64,000 bases of DNA from Candidatus Lucifugimonas marina (GCA_029593915.1 CP046147.1:1054001-1118000); one strand, 5' to 3'. Counted from the stretch's first letter, positions 16,758 to 26,665 are shown. The notes: generated from the sequence alone by a model not told the origin. A program made the numbers and translations.

Positions 16758-19091
16758 ATGTCTTCGATTTCACCCACTGAAAACCTACTTTCTGGTCTAT
16801 CTGATCGACAGCGCGAAGCTGTCACGCATACGGACGGCCCTCTTCTAATTGTTGCCGGTCCCGGCTCGGGTAAAACTCGAGTTATGGCGCATCGAGTCGC
16901 CTATCTCGTTGGTGAAAAGGGCATCCCACCGTGGAAAATTCTCGCAGTTACGTTCACCAACAAAGCTGCTCGTGAGCTTCGTGAGCGCTGTGAACGATTA
17001 GTTGGTGGTGGATCGAACGAACTTCAGGTTCGCACGTTTCACGGATTCTGCTCGAGAGTGCTTCGTTCCGATGGTGAGCATGTGGGACTCAAGCCTGAAT
17101 TTACGATCTACGATGCTGACGATCAGGCTCGGGTCGCTCGCCGAATTCTTGATCAGTTCGACATCGATCCAAAACAGTTCCCACCTCGTGCATTGCTCAG
17201 CGTTATTTCCGATGCGAAGAACAACATGCGAAGTCCAGCTCAGCTGTCACGCAGGACCGAGACGTATAGAGATGAAGTAGCAGCTCGGGTATACGAAGCC
17301 TACGAAGGCGCGTTGCAACGAGCTAACGCAGTCGACTTTGATGATCTGCTTTTGAAAACGTTCCAACTCTTAGAGGGTTACCCGGAGATGTTGGAGAAAT
17401 ATCAGGGACGTTTTGAACATCTCTTGGTAGATGAGTTTCAAGACACCAACGCTCTGCAATTTCAGGTGGCACGATTACTCGCCCTAAAAAGCCAGAACAT
17501 TTGTGTAGTTGGTGACCCCGACCAGTCGATTTATTCGTGGCGTCATGCAGAGCCATCAAACCTCACTGACTTCCAGAGCACGTTCAAAAACACCAAGATC
17601 GTGACCCTCGACCAGAGCTATCGTTCAACCCAGATCATCCTGGAAGCTGCCGATTCAGTAATCGGAAACAACGATGGTCGCATGGAGAAAAATCTGTGGA
17701 CTGAAAACAGTCGTGGAACTCGTATCACAGTCGCCGAGGCTTACAACGAAGAAGAGGAAGCCCGTCTGGTTCTGGAGGCAGCGAAGGAACTAAAGAACAA
17801 AGACGGAATTACTCGCAACGAAGTAGCGATTATGTACCGAGTAAATGCTCAATCACGGGCGTTTGAAGTAGCGTGTAATCGCGAAGGCATTCCGTATCGA
17901 CTCGTTGGCGGTGTGAAGTTTTACGACCGTAAAGAAGTCAAAGATATTCTTTCCTTCCTTCGACTCATATCTAACCCCGCCGATGACGCTGCGCTCGAAC
18001 GAATAATCAACGTGCCGGCTCGTGGGCTTTCCGCGCGTACCGTGACTGAGCTTCGAGAGGTTGCCGTTTCTAATAAGGTGCCGGTTTTGGATGTGATTCT
18101 CGATGTAATGCGAGTAAACATGGGCGACGAAGAACCTCGTGCGTATCACGTGGATCTGGCGACCCGGGCACTTAAATCTGTGACTGCATTTGGCGACTTA
18201 ATCACTCGATTTATCGAGCAGTCTCTCGCACTAGATACCAACGAACTGATCGATCTGATCGTCGAACGCAGCGGCTACGGGGCGATGCTCCGCGAAGACA
18301 AAGAACGTGGTGAAGAGCGGATGGAGAACCTTCAGGAATTGAAGGCTTCAGCCGAGCAGTTCGCCGGTTCAGAAGAGCGTGGACAGTTGACTGAATTCCT
18401 GGAGAATGTTGCGCTGGTCTCTGATGTCGATGGGCTTCAGGGCGGTGACGATTCGGAAGTTGAAGAAGAGGCGATTACGCTAATCACGCTTCACCAGGCT
18501 AAAGGTCTCGAGTACGACGCTGTTTTCCTTGTGGGCCTTGAAGAAGGAATGTTGCCGCACTCCCGTAGTGTCGACGATCCCACCCAGTTGGAAGAAGAGC
18601 GGCGGTTGCTTTACGTGGGCATGACTCGTGCTCGAAAACGGCTGTATATGTTCAGGGCGTTCCAGCGACGATTCCGGGGTCAGTCGGGTTCACAGATGGC
18701 TTCACGATTCTTGCTGGAGATTCCAGATACTCTAGTCACAAATCGCGATATTCGAGGGCACGACCGTGTGGCCGATCGAATGCCAGATCCAATGTGGACC
18801 AAGCGTTCTGCTTCGACACCGGCACCGCGACCCGCAACTCGTTCGGCCGGCGATGCATTTGACGCTGGCGACAAGGTTCGGCACAAGGCCTTCGGAGAAG
18901 GTGTCGTCGTAAGTTCTTCCGGCACTGGCGCCGATACGCAGGTTACTGTCGCATTCTCGGGGCAAGGCGTGAAGCGGTTGATGCTTTCGTACGCTCCTCT
19001 CGAGAAGATTGTTGAAGAGGAATCTGCCCAGCAGTTTGATCCCGACGAAGAGCAGATCGAAGTTCAAGATCCCGACCTGTTCGCTCCATAG
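16758..19091 (+). CDS. pcrA: ATP-dependent DNA helicase UvrD/PcrA
   Basis: At 777 residues this is a full superfamily 1A 3'-5' helicase used in excision repair and replication restart. Motifs in order: Q-motif LSDRQREAVTH, Walker A AGPGSGKTRV, motif Ia TFTNKAARELRER, Walker B DEFQDTN, motif III GDPDQSIYSWR, motif IV QSYRS, motif V LHQAKGLEYDAVFL and motif VI RRLLYVGMTRAR. The C-terminal 100 residues carry the basic/Tudor-like tail (GDKVRHKAFGEGVV) seen in PcrA, which binds RNA polymerase in other bacteria. The MOSC gene follows by 11 bp. Confidence 0.96.
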   Translation: MSSISPTENLLSGLSDRQREAVTHTDGPLLIVAGPGSGKTRVMAHRVAYLVGEKGIPPWKILAVTFTNKAARELRERCERLVGGGSNELQVRTFHGFCSRVLRSDGEHVGLKPEFTIYDADDQARVARRILDQFDIDPKQFPPRALLSVISDAKNNMRSPAQLSRRTETYRDEVAARVYEAYEGALQRANAVDFDDLLLKTFQLLEGYPEMLEKYQGRFEHLLVDEFQDTNALQFQVARLLALKSQNICVVGDPDQSIYSWRHAEPSNLTDFQSTFKNTKIVTLDQSYRSTQIILEAADSVIGNNDGRMEKNLWTENSRGTRITVAEAYNEEEEARLVLEAAKELKNKDGITRNEVAIMYRVNAQSRAFEVACNREGIPYRLVGGVKFYDRKEVKDILSFLRLISNPADDAALERIINVPARGLSARTVTELREVAVSNKVPVLDVILDVMRVNMGDEEPRAYHVDLATRALKSVTAFGDLITRFIEQSLALDTNELIDLIVERSGYGAMLREDKERGEERMENLQELKASAEQFAGSEERGQLTEFLENVALVSDVDGLQGGDDSEVEEEAITLITLHQAKGLEYDAVFLVGLEEGMLPHSRSVDDPTQLEEERRLLYVGMTRARKRLYMFRAFQRRFRGQSGSQMASRFLLEIPDTLVTNRDIRGHDRVADRMPDPMWTKRSASTPAPRPATRSAGDAFDAGDKVRHKAFGEGVVVSSSGTGADTQVTVAFSGQGVKRLMLSYAPLEKIVEEESAQQFDPDEEQIEVQDPDLFAP

Positions 19092-19102
19092 GGAGAGGCA
19101 TA

Positions 19103-19648
19103 TTGTCCGCAAGAGTTTCAGCAGTCCATTCAAGCGACGATTACACGATGACGAAGCCTACTCGTGATTCGATCATGATCGTGGCAGGTCTTGGTGTCGA
19201 AAATGATGTCCACAGCGGTGCAAACGTTAAACATCGCAGCCGAATGCGGGCGAATCCCGATCAACCTAATTTGCGGCAGGTTCACTTGATTCACTCGGAA
19301 CTATTTGACGAGTTGAGAGACAAAGGGTTCGAAGTTCATCCGGGAATGATGGGTGAGAACATCACGACATCGGATATCGATCTGCTTGGGCAACCAACTG
19401 GTACGTTGCTTCACATTGGCGATGACGTGGTGTTAGAAATCACCGGGCTACGAAACCCATGTGCTCAGCTCGATGGTTTGATTCCCGGTTTGATGTCGGC
19501 AACATTAGATCGCGATGACGATGGTGAGTTAATTCGGAAAGCTGGAGTGATGACGGTTGTTATCGAAGGTGGAGTCGTCGTCAGACCTAGCGATGTGATT
19601 CGGTTCGAACTACCCGAGGGTGATCATTCGCCGTTACAACCGGTTTAG
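19103..19648 (+). CDS. MOSC domain-containing protein
   Basis: This 181-residue single-domain MOSC protein is related to the C-terminal domain of molybdenum cofactor sulfurase and to YiiM/YuaD proteins. Signatures are LRQVHLIHSELFDEL, HPGMMGENITT and LRNPCAQLDGL, the last holding the conserved cysteine thought to carry sulfur. A TTG start is used, preceded at 5 bases by GGGAGAGG; no ATG lies in the expected place. It is almost contiguous with pcrA. No molybdenum cofactor gene is nearby, so the substrate is unknown. Confidence 0.85.
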   Translation: MSARVSAVHSSDDYTMTKPTRDSIMIVAGLGVENDVHSGANVKHRSRMRANPDQPNLRQVHLIHSELFDELRDKGFEVHPGMMGENITTSDIDLLGQPTGTLLHIGDDVVLEITGLRNPCAQLDGLIPGLMSATLDRDDDGELIRKAGVMTVVIEGGVVVRPSDVIRFELPEGDHSPLQPV

Positions 19649-19720
19649 TCGAATTGTTCGGGAAGAATCCCGCTACAGCTCGCAAGTAATCTCGGCCGAC
19701 TGACCATACAATCGTTTGTC

Positions 19721-20188
19721 ATGAAAATGCCTCGATGGGACCGAATATATTTTTTCGTCTTCACGGCGACTGCTTTTGCCGTAGCCAGCTTCCTGTCTTT
19801 GCTGGTGCTTCCGCTGGTGGAATTGACGAATCCTGAGACGGGCGAGGTCTTCACTCGGACCATCGTCGAAGATGGCCAGATGAATATTTTCTGGCTCAGC
19901 ATATTGCCCGTAGTGCTTTCGGGAACCACGTTATTGGTCGTTCCAAAAAACGGCATGCCCGATAGGGCGGGGAAGATAAACCTTTGGGTTTCGATGTTCC
20001 TGATTTACGTGTTTGTGGTGCTGTTCATCTTTATAAACGGCATTCTTTTCTTCCCGACGGCGATCCTAATGACAGCCGCTGCAGTGGGGTCACAGGTTCG
20101 ACGACGCGAGCGAAAAGTTTTCGCAAAGAAGCCAGAGGAATCGAAATCTGGTCGTGGCGGTGGTAAACGCAACCGCAACAAGAGCTAA
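19721..20188 (+). CDS. Hypothetical membrane protein
   Basis: The 155-residue product has three predicted membrane segments: about residues 8-30 (FFVFTATAFAVASFLSLLVLP), 50-70 (FWLSILPVVLSGTTLLVV) and 87-115 (FLIYVFVVLFIFINGILFF). It ends in a very basic tail rich in K, R and G (GRGGGKRNRNKS) that should stay in the cytoplasm. No conserved family is recognised. It is alone between the MOSC and MaoC genes. Confidence 0.65.
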   Translation: MKMPRWDRIYFFVFTATAFAVASFLSLLVLPLVELTNPETGEVFTRTIVEDGQMNIFWLSILPVVLSGTTLLVVPKNGMPDRAGKINLWVSMFLIYVFVVLFIFINGILFFPTAILMTAAAVGSQVRRRERKVFAKKPEESKSGRGGGKRNRNKS

Positions 20189-20278
20189 ACTGTCGCCAGA
20201 CTTTCAGAAATTTTGAGCGCTGCGAGCGGTTTCTGCAGAGCGAGCAGTGCTAACCACGAGTCAGGGTAGATTTATCCA

Positions 20279-20782
20279 GTGACAACATCAGCGTCATCCA
20301 GTGACAGCGTTATCTCAGAAGAACTTCGTTCTTTTGTTGGCTTGGAATCGATTCCGATCACCTACGATATCGAACGACATGCCGTCGAACGATTCGCGGC
20401 GGCGATTGGCGATACCAGCCCGATGTACTCGGATCAGGAAGCCGCCGAAGCCAGTTCGTACGGCTCACTGATAGCTCCGCCGACTTTCTTTCGGTCGTTA
20501 CTGCCAGGGGACTACCCGAAGCCGTATCCGGAACCATTCGCCCATATTTTGGATGGCGGGAGCAAATACAGGTACAACGAGCCTGTGCGTGTTGGCGATC
20601 AGATAACTGTGGTACGGAAGATTACTGATCTTTTCGAGAAGCATGGCCGTATGGGCACCATGCTCTTCAAGATATCTGAGATCAGTTACACGAATCAGCT
20701 AGACAGGTTAGTGGCGACTCAAACTACAACGACTATTACTTACGGCACGGGCGAAAAGGATTCAGGCGTTGGCGATCACTAA
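20279..20782 (+). CDS. MaoC N-terminal-type (FAS1-like) dehydratase subunit
   Basis: The 167-residue hot-dog-fold protein is like the FAS1-type dehydratase or (3R)-hydroxyacyl-CoA hydratase N-terminal half: GDTSPMYSDQEAAEASSYGSLIAPPTF (split at about residues 47-72) is the typical block. A GTG start is used. The next gene encodes the complementary MaoC half, and the two overlap by 14 bp. This matches split two-subunit hydratases of the HadAB / R-specific type, in which only one subunit carries the catalytic Asp-His pair. Its likely role is reversible hydration of enoyl-CoA. Confidence 0.85.
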   Translation: MTTSASSSDSVISEELRSFVGLESIPITYDIERHAVERFAAAIGDTSPMYSDQEAAEASSYGSLIAPPTFFRSLLPGDYPKPYPEPFAHILDGGSKYRYNEPVRVGDQITVVRKITDLFEKHGRMGTMLFKISEISYTNQLDRLVATQTTTTITYGTGEKDSGVGDH

Positions 20783-21230
20783 TTCTGAAACTGCTATGTC
20801 GAATCCTATGTTCGAAGACGTGAACGTCGGTGATGCACTGCCGGAAATTGTGAAGCACCCTGACACTCGTCAGCTGGTGATGTACGCCGGAGCATCGCAA
20901 GATTTCGTAGCTATTCACTACGACCAGAATGTTGCTCAAGAGGCTGGACATCCAAAGGTCATCATTCACGGCGCACTCAAAAGCGCGTGGCTTGGTGAGT
21001 TAGTAACGAGCTGGATGGGGGATGAAGGGCGACTGTTGGAGCTAGACGTTTCGTATCGGGCGATAGATTTCCCTGATGCAGTTGCGACCTGTGTTGGAAA
21101 GGTGACCGATACCCGGATCGTTGATGGCGTTGGGCTTGTAGAGCTTGAGATCGGTCTTCGTCAGGAAGATGGCACGATTAGTACGCCAGGCAGAGCATTG
21201 GTTTCGCTGCCCACACGAGAAATCATTTGA
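20769..21230 (+). CDS. MaoC family dehydratase (catalytic half)
   Basis: The 153-residue MaoC/hydratase-2 hot-dog protein carries the hydratase 2 motif QDFVAIHYDQNVAQEAGHPKVIIHGAL (about residues 44-71), including the Asp and His of the catalytic pair (D in HYD, H in IHG). The TTG at 20769 has AAGGA 8 bases upstream and is preferred over the ATG at 20796, which has no ribosome site. It overlaps the FAS1-like subunit gene by 14 bp and is followed 78 bp later by the double SDR, suggesting a hydratase plus 3-hydroxyacyl-CoA dehydrogenase module. Confidence 0.87.
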   Translation: MAITNSETAMSNPMFEDVNVGDALPEIVKHPDTRQLVMYAGASQDFVAIHYDQNVAQEAGHPKVIIHGALKSAWLGELVTSWMGDEGRLLELDVSYRAIDFPDAVATCVGKVTDTRIVDGVGLVELEIGLRQEDGTISTPGRALVSLPTREII

Positions 21231-21308
21231 AGATCTACGAGAGTTGGCAAACGCTTGAAATCTCGTCATACGAAATAGGGAAAACCCCAGTAATAGGAAT
21301 TTGAACTG

Positions 21309-23126
21309 ATGAGCGGTGCGCTTGATGGCAAAGTAGCAATTGTGACCGGAGCGGGACGTGGAATAGGCCGCGGAATAGCGCTCGAGCTTGCGGCAAATGG
21401 CGCCAAAGTTGTCGTCAACGATGCTGGGTTATCTCTATCGGGTGAAGACGAAGGTATGAGTCCAGCCGACGAAGTAGTCGCTGCTATTCAGAGCGGTGGC
21501 GGCGAGGCGGTAGCGATCACCGAATCGGTTTCGTCATTCGAGGGTGGAAGTCGAATCGTTCAGGCAGCGCTCGATTTTTACGGCAAGCTAGATATCGTCG
21601 TAACTGCTGCGGGCATTCTTCGTGATCGCATGATTTACAACATGAGCGAAGAGGAATGGGACGCTGTATACGACGTTCACTTGAAAGGAACGTTCAACGT
21701 TGTTCGACACGCTGCACCGCTTTTCCGAAAGCAACGTGGCGGTCGAATCGTAACTTTCACTTCCGAATCTGGTCTGGTTGGATTTCCGGGACAAGCAAAT
21801 TATGGTGCTGCGAAATCTGGGATTCACGGATTCACCAAGGTCGTTGCGAAAGATCTTGGAAAGTACGGCGTGACAGCCAATTCGATCGCACCTCGAGCTG
21901 AGACTCGCATGGTCGAATCGATTCCTGAAGCGACTCGGGAAAAGCTTGCCGCTAACGGATTATTCCCGGGCAAGGGCGAGGCTTCATGGGAGCCAGAGGA
22001 CGTCGCACCGTTCGTTGCGTTCCTCGCTTCCGATTATTCGTCTCCGGTGAATGGTCAAACGTTCCTCGTCTACGGCGGAAACGTTGTGCATATGACATTG
22101 CCCCGCCGAGTGAAGACGATCTACAACTCGGCACCACCTGCAACATGGGAGCCAGGTCAGCTCGATGCACAGGTTGGGCCTAGCTTGCTGGGTCACCCAC
22201 CGGTTGAAGGACCCGATTCAAGTAAACGCCTCGAAGGCAAAGTTGCTGTCGTGACTGGCGCAGGTCGGGGAATTGGCCGAGGTGTGGCGAAACTTCTCGC
22301 ATCGCAGGGTGCTGCAGTTGTGGTCGCCGATGTGGGAGCCGCTCTGGACGGCGATGGTGAGGATTCAACACCGGCTGCGCAAGTGGTTGAGGAGATTTCG
22401 GAACTCGGCGGTCGAGCAGTTGCTTCGTATCACTCGGTCGCGACGATGGAGGGTGGCGAGAATATCGTCAAAACCGCCGTGGAAGAGTTTGGTCGTTTAG
22501 ACATAGTCGTGACTGCCGCAGGGATCTTGCGAGACCGAATGTTGTTCAACATGACAGAGCAAGAGTGGGACGACGTGATGGGCGTGCATCTGAAGGGTAC
22601 CTTCTCGGTGGTTCAACCTGCTTCCGAAATATTTAAAGAACAGGGCGGCGGGCGAATCGTCACATTCAGTTCGGTATCGGGACTGTACGGTTACGGCGGG
22701 CAAGCGAACTATGGTGCTGCCAAAGACGCCATCGCTGGGTTCACTCGTGTCGTCGCAAAAGATCTAGCCCGTCACGGTGTGACAGCAAATGCGATCTCAC
22801 CGGGTGCGCAGACTCGAATGACTGATTCAATACCTGACTCGACTAAAGATATGCGAAAAGGCGAATTCTTGCCAGCACCCGAGGGCACGCTGACTACTGA
22901 GCCTGAGCAGGTTGCACCGATGATTGCGTGGCTCGCTTCAGACCAGGCAGCAGACGTGACTGGGCGAATTTTCCACACGGTTGGAAACCGCGTGAGCTTA
23001 ATGAACTCGCCTGAACAAGGGCGTTCGATTCACAAGGCAGGTCGCTGGACTGTCGAGGAGCTTGCAGGGGTGTTCCCTGAGACTATTGGCATGGATTTGG
23101 TTAACCCCGCGCCGCCACAGGATTAG
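21309..23126 (+). CDS. Tandem SDR protein: two short-chain dehydrogenase domains fused
   Basis: The 605-residue product contains two complete SDR domains. Domain 1 has GKVAIVTGAGRGIGRG (about 7-22) and the active-site NYGAAKSG. Domain 2, after a linker of about 50 residues, has GKVAVVTGAGRGIGRG (about 314-329) and NYGAAKDA. Both keep the Ser, Tyr and Lys triad (SESGL and SSVSGL before YxxxK). The two halves are close to each other in sequence (VTAAGILRDRM occurs in both). This layout is that of the dehydrogenase part of fungal peroxisomal MFE-2, which oxidises (3R)-hydroxyacyl-CoA. Adjacent MaoC genes supply hydratase-2 activity. Confidence 0.92.
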   Translation: MSGALDGKVAIVTGAGRGIGRGIALELAANGAKVVVNDAGLSLSGEDEGMSPADEVVAAIQSGGGEAVAITESVSSFEGGSRIVQAALDFYGKLDIVVTAAGILRDRMIYNMSEEEWDAVYDVHLKGTFNVVRHAAPLFRKQRGGRIVTFTSESGLVGFPGQANYGAAKSGIHGFTKVVAKDLGKYGVTANSIAPRAETRMVESIPEATREKLAANGLFPGKGEASWEPEDVAPFVAFLASDYSSPVNGQTFLVYGGNVVHMTLPRRVKTIYNSAPPATWEPGQLDAQVGPSLLGHPPVEGPDSSKRLEGKVAVVTGAGRGIGRGVAKLLASQGAAVVVADVGAALDGDGEDSTPAAQVVEEISELGGRAVASYHSVATMEGGENIVKTAVEEFGRLDIVVTAAGILRDRMLFNMTEQEWDDVMGVHLKGTFSVVQPASEIFKEQGGGRIVTFSSVSGLYGYGGQANYGAAKDAIAGFTRVVAKDLARHGVTANAISPGAQTRMTDSIPDSTKDMRKGEFLPAPEGTLTTEPEQVAPMIAWLASDQAADVTGRIFHTVGNRVSLMNSPEQGRSIHKAGRWTVEELAGVFPETIGMDLVNPAPPQD

Positions 23127-23132
23127 TTTTCG

Positions 23133-25100
23133 TTACTCACCGTTGGCAACCGCTGCGTCGTAGCGGTCAACAGCGTTTTGAGTGACGAGACCGACGTCCT
23201 GCTCCAACACGTACCCGGCACTTGCCAGAGCTTCGGCATCCTGTCGGACTAATTGGACATACTGGTCTCGCGACTCGTAGCGCTCGGCAATTGCAGGTCG
23301 AGGGTCTTCAATTGCTTTTCTCTCTTCAGCCGTAACCGGGAACCAATTGCTGAATCCTTGCATTGCCACGATCTGATCCGGTGCAGCAGTGCTCGGGTGT
23401 CGAGGAGTCCAACCTGTATGAGTCGCAACCGGTTTTGTCAGATCGGGCAGGCGAACTCCTGCGATTTCATTGCCATCGGCGTCGACCGCGGAGACCAAGC
23501 AGGCGTAGTTTTCGCCCTCGATAGGTGGGTATGTTCCCACTCCGATATCAGCTCCATCGCCGAGATCGGTTTGACGCATTACCCAGAGCTTTTCTGGATC
23601 TATAACGACCTGGTCAGGAAGTGATTTGAACTTCTCTAGAACGTCACCACGGGTGGCAGCGGTTTCGTGATCGATTTGAGCAAACGCGTTCGCTGGCGGT
23701 TCCTTTCCTTCCGCTATCCATTCTTCGAGATTCACGAGGGCGGCACGAAGCAGGGGGGAGTAATCGACAACGTTTGTGGGGTAGAGAGCGAGGGCGCCTT
23801 CAGCGCCTTCTTCGTGAGTTTGAGGGAGGCTTCCCGGACCATGCTGTGTGCCTGCAAAGTGGTACATCCGGGATTCTGGCCCAAGTTCTACATCAACCTT
23901 TCCGTGCGGGTCTGTGTGCATCAGTGAGCAATCGCCACGCCAGTACTCAGACGAGCTGTTGGTGTACATTACTTTCGGAACGGCGTTCAGTTCAGTCAGT
24001 TTCGAAAGCAATCCCTCGGACAGATTCGATATTGGGTCGTCTAATTCGATATCGGCAAACGGTGGGAGATGTCCGAAGCTTGGGTATGACTGGTTCGAGG
24101 GCTGGGCGTATCGGTGGTTGAATGCACCTCGGCGTGCTCCAGCAACGTGCGGCAGTAATCCTTCGAAGACCTTTCGGTTTTGTTCGTCTTCGTTCAGTCC
24201 GTCGTACATGAAGTGCCGAAGCATCCTGCCGGTTTGCGAAACGCCATAAGCAATGGCTGTATCAAGCGCCCCGAGACCGGGGAGCAGCTGCTCTGAATCG
24301 TATTTGAGGAACGAAGTGGCGTCTCTGAGAGCGATCAGACCTGCACCAGCAACGGGAGCGTCTTTGGATGTGTAAATGATTTGGTAGTACTTGCCGGGCA
24401 GGAAACCTGAAGCTAGATATACATGTTCATCGCTAGGCTCGATACCGTCACTGGTTTCTTGCGCGAACTGCCATTGATCACGGGGAATAATGCTTCCTTC
24501 GCCGTCTTCGTAATCCCTGATGTGAAGTTCGGCATCGGTTTGCTCGATATCTGCGGCTCGAAGTGGACGATGAATTCGGTCGGCTAGCAGCCATGTTTTT
24601 GCTTCGATGTTGGGTCGGATCTCGACAATATTTTGTCCGGGATTAGCTAGTGCTGATAGATCAGCAATCGGTGCTTCTAGCCCCATCAAAATATCGTCTT
24701 GATACACATCCCACTGCCATCCGATAGACGCGACGGTGAGGCCTCGTTCAAATAGGAAACCATCGCCGGGTGCCGCACTGGCAGCGGGATCGGCATCGGT
24801 GCGATTGAAAGTGTCGACTACTCGACGCCTGCCTCGATTGGGAAGTTCGATGAGCAGCCTCTTGGATCCACGTTCGGGATCCACCGGTTTAACGATCGAG
24901 AAGTCAGCGGTAAATCGAACTCGTCCTTCGGCATCACGGGGGGCGTATTCGAGATCAACGATTCTGCCGTTTTGTTTAGCATTCGGATCAACCGCGAAGG
25001 TCATCAGAGCGTCGATCTGCTCGTACTGCCCGGTGTTCCCAAAAGAACGCCAGTTCGCGTAGGCGAACTGACGAATGATCTTCACATCGACGACTGACAT
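23133..25100 (-). CDS. Alpha/beta hydrolase domain-containing protein (large, uncharacterised family)
   Basis: The 655-residue product matches the large alpha/beta-hydrolase-domain family seen in marine and soil bacteria, with blocks LLIELPNRGRRRV, LTVASIGWQWDV, GVSQTGRMLRHFMYDGLNEDE (nucleophile elbow-like GVSQTGR) and MYTNSSSEYWRGD. No signal peptide is present, so it is probably cytosolic. It converges with the double-SDR gene, 6 bp apart, and leads into the minus-strand degradation block. Reaction unknown; ester or carbohydrate-ester hydrolysis is a guess from the fold and neighbours. Confidence 0.8.
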   Translation of the reverse strand: MSVVDVKIIRQFAYANWRSFGNTGQYEQIDALMTFAVDPNAKQNGRIVDLEYAPRDAEGRVRFTADFSIVKPVDPERGSKRLLIELPNRGRRRVVDTFNRTDADPAASAAPGDGFLFERGLTVASIGWQWDVYQDDILMGLEAPIADLSALANPGQNIVEIRPNIEAKTWLLADRIHRPLRAADIEQTDAELHIRDYEDGEGSIIPRDQWQFAQETSDGIEPSDEHVYLASGFLPGKYYQIIYTSKDAPVAGAGLIALRDATSFLKYDSEQLLPGLGALDTAIAYGVSQTGRMLRHFMYDGLNEDEQNRKVFEGLLPHVAGARRGAFNHRYAQPSNQSYPSFGHLPPFADIELDDPISNLSEGLLSKLTELNAVPKVMYTNSSSEYWRGDCSLMHTDPHGKVDVELGPESRMYHFAGTQHGPGSLPQTHEEGAEGALALYPTNVVDYSPLLRAALVNLEEWIAEGKEPPANAFAQIDHETAATRGDVLEKFKSLPDQVVIDPEKLWVMRQTDLGDGADIGVGTYPPIEGENYACLVSAVDADGNEIAGVRLPDLTKPVATHTGWTPRHPSTAAPDQIVAMQGFSNWFPVTAEERKAIEDPRPAIAERYESRDQYVQLVRQDAEALASAGYVLEQDVGLVTQNAVDRYDAAVANGE

Positions 25101-25171
25101 ATGTTTTCTCCGCTAGCTGCACTGTTCTGAGCGTTTTATTCTGCGAACGCCGGGGATGATACCAACCGCAG

Positions 25172-26665
25172 TTATTCGGTTGTGACCCCTGAGACAACAG
25201 CCATGCCAAGCTTCGGCACATCGATAGTCAACACACCATTTTCGAGTTGCGATGTTCCGGTGGATGGCACAACGTTTTCAGGCTGTTCCCACGTGTTTGC
25301 GAGCTTCGGGTGATCGCCGGTCAGGATCTGAACCGTACCTGCACCCGTTATCGTTCGGTCGGAGAGATCGATGGTGACTGTCGAGTCCTGATCGACGGAG
25401 CGGTTCACTATGAACAATGCGAGCTCGCCTGACGCTTCGTCGAAGCTTGCTGATGCGTCGATAAATTCAACCTCGCTCCGCTCTCCAGCATCGTATGTAT
25501 CGCCATGCACTGCAGGGGTAAGCGAGATCCCTGTGGCGTGCTTCGAGTAAAGGGCAAACGGGTAGTAAATGCTCTGTTTCAACATTCCGTCGGTTCGAGT
25601 GAGCACTGCTGCAATTACGTTTACTAACTGAGCCAAGCAAGCTACCTTCACAACATCGGCGCGCCGGATGAAGGAGTTCATGTACTGGGCACAAACGAGT
25701 GCGTCTTCGAGGTTGTAAACCTCCTCAAGCAGGGCCGGACTCGTATCCCATTTTCCGTCTTGAGCGACACCGCCTCGCTCCTTGTACCAGACGTTCCACT
25801 CATCGAACGAAACGTGCACATCGCGATCGCTTTGCTTCACACCCTTTACGTAAGCGATCAGGCCGGCGTAGTCATCGAGGATTGAATCTATGACGACACC
25901 CTCAGCCAGGAACTCGGGCGTGTTGTTGGCGGCGTTAGACGAATAACGGTGTGCCGAAATGAACTCGATATCATCCCAGCACGTTTCGAGAACCGTGCGG
26001 TCCCATTCCAGATAGGTTTCCATCTGGCGACCTGACGATCCGGCAGCTATCAGTTCGATTGACGGGTCGAGGCCACGCATCAGTCTGGCTGCGTTTCGGG
26101 CTTTCAGTGCGTATTGTTCAGCCGGCATGTGACCTGCCTGCCATGGACCATCCATTTCGTTGCACAAGCACCACATCTTCACAGCGTGAGGTTCAGGCGA
26201 ACCGTTATCACGACGGGCTTGCGCCCAACGCGTGTCGGTATTCAGGTTGCAATATTCGACCAGGGCTGCTGCTTCTGCAGGACCAAGAGTTCCAAGGTTT
26301 ACAGCCATCATCGGTTCGGTGCCGACAAGCTTGCACCACTTCATGAATTCGTCGGTACCGAACGTGTTTGGATCGGTTGTTTTCCATGAAAAATCTGGGA
26401 ACGGCTGGCGATTGGGTCCGACCCCGTCGCGCCAGTCGTAATTCGATACAAAATTTCCGCCCGGGTAGCGAACGTATGGCATGTCCATACCCGTCATCGC
26501 TTCGGCTACATCGGTGCGAATTCCGTCATCATCAGTGAGATCGCTCTCAGGGTCGTAGACACCCTCGTAAATTGAGCGTCCAAGATGTTCGAGGAAGCCT
26601 GAGAAAATCCGTGGGTCGATCTGACCGGTATTGAACGATGTGTTGAGTACTACTCTGGCTTCCAA
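25172..26665 (-). CDS. abfA: Alpha-L-arabinofuranosidase, GH51 family
   Basis: At 497 residues this is a GH51 enzyme that removes terminal alpha-L-arabinofuranose from arabinan or arabinoxylan fragments. N-terminal FSGFLEHLGRSIYEGVYDP and YPGGNFVSNYDWRDGVGP are diagnostic. The acid/base Glu lies in CLCNEMDGPWQ (about 170) and the nucleophile Glu in SFDEWNVWY (about 293). The C-terminal beta-sandwich is complete. It has no signal peptide, so it works on imported oligosaccharides. It lies 71 bp upstream of the alpha/beta hydrolase gene and downstream of the amidohydrolase. Confidence 0.95.
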   Translation of the reverse strand: MEARVVLNTSFNTGQIDPRIFSGFLEHLGRSIYEGVYDPESDLTDDDGIRTDVAEAMTGMDMPYVRYPGGNFVSNYDWRDGVGPNRQPFPDFSWKTTDPNTFGTDEFMKWCKLVGTEPMMAVNLGTLGPAEAAALVEYCNLNTDTRWAQARRDNGSPEPHAVKMWCLCNEMDGPWQAGHMPAEQYALKARNAARLMRGLDPSIELIAAGSSGRQMETYLEWDRTVLETCWDDIEFISAHRYSSNAANNTPEFLAEGVVIDSILDDYAGLIAYVKGVKQSDRDVHVSFDEWNVWYKERGGVAQDGKWDTSPALLEEVYNLEDALVCAQYMNSFIRRADVVKVACLAQLVNVIAAVLTRTDGMLKQSIYYPFALYSKHATGISLTPAVHGDTYDAGERSEVEFIDASASFDEASGELALFIVNRSVDQDSTVTIDLSDRTITGAGTVQILTGDHPKLANTWEQPENVVPSTGTSQLENGVLTIDVPKLGMAVVSGVTTE

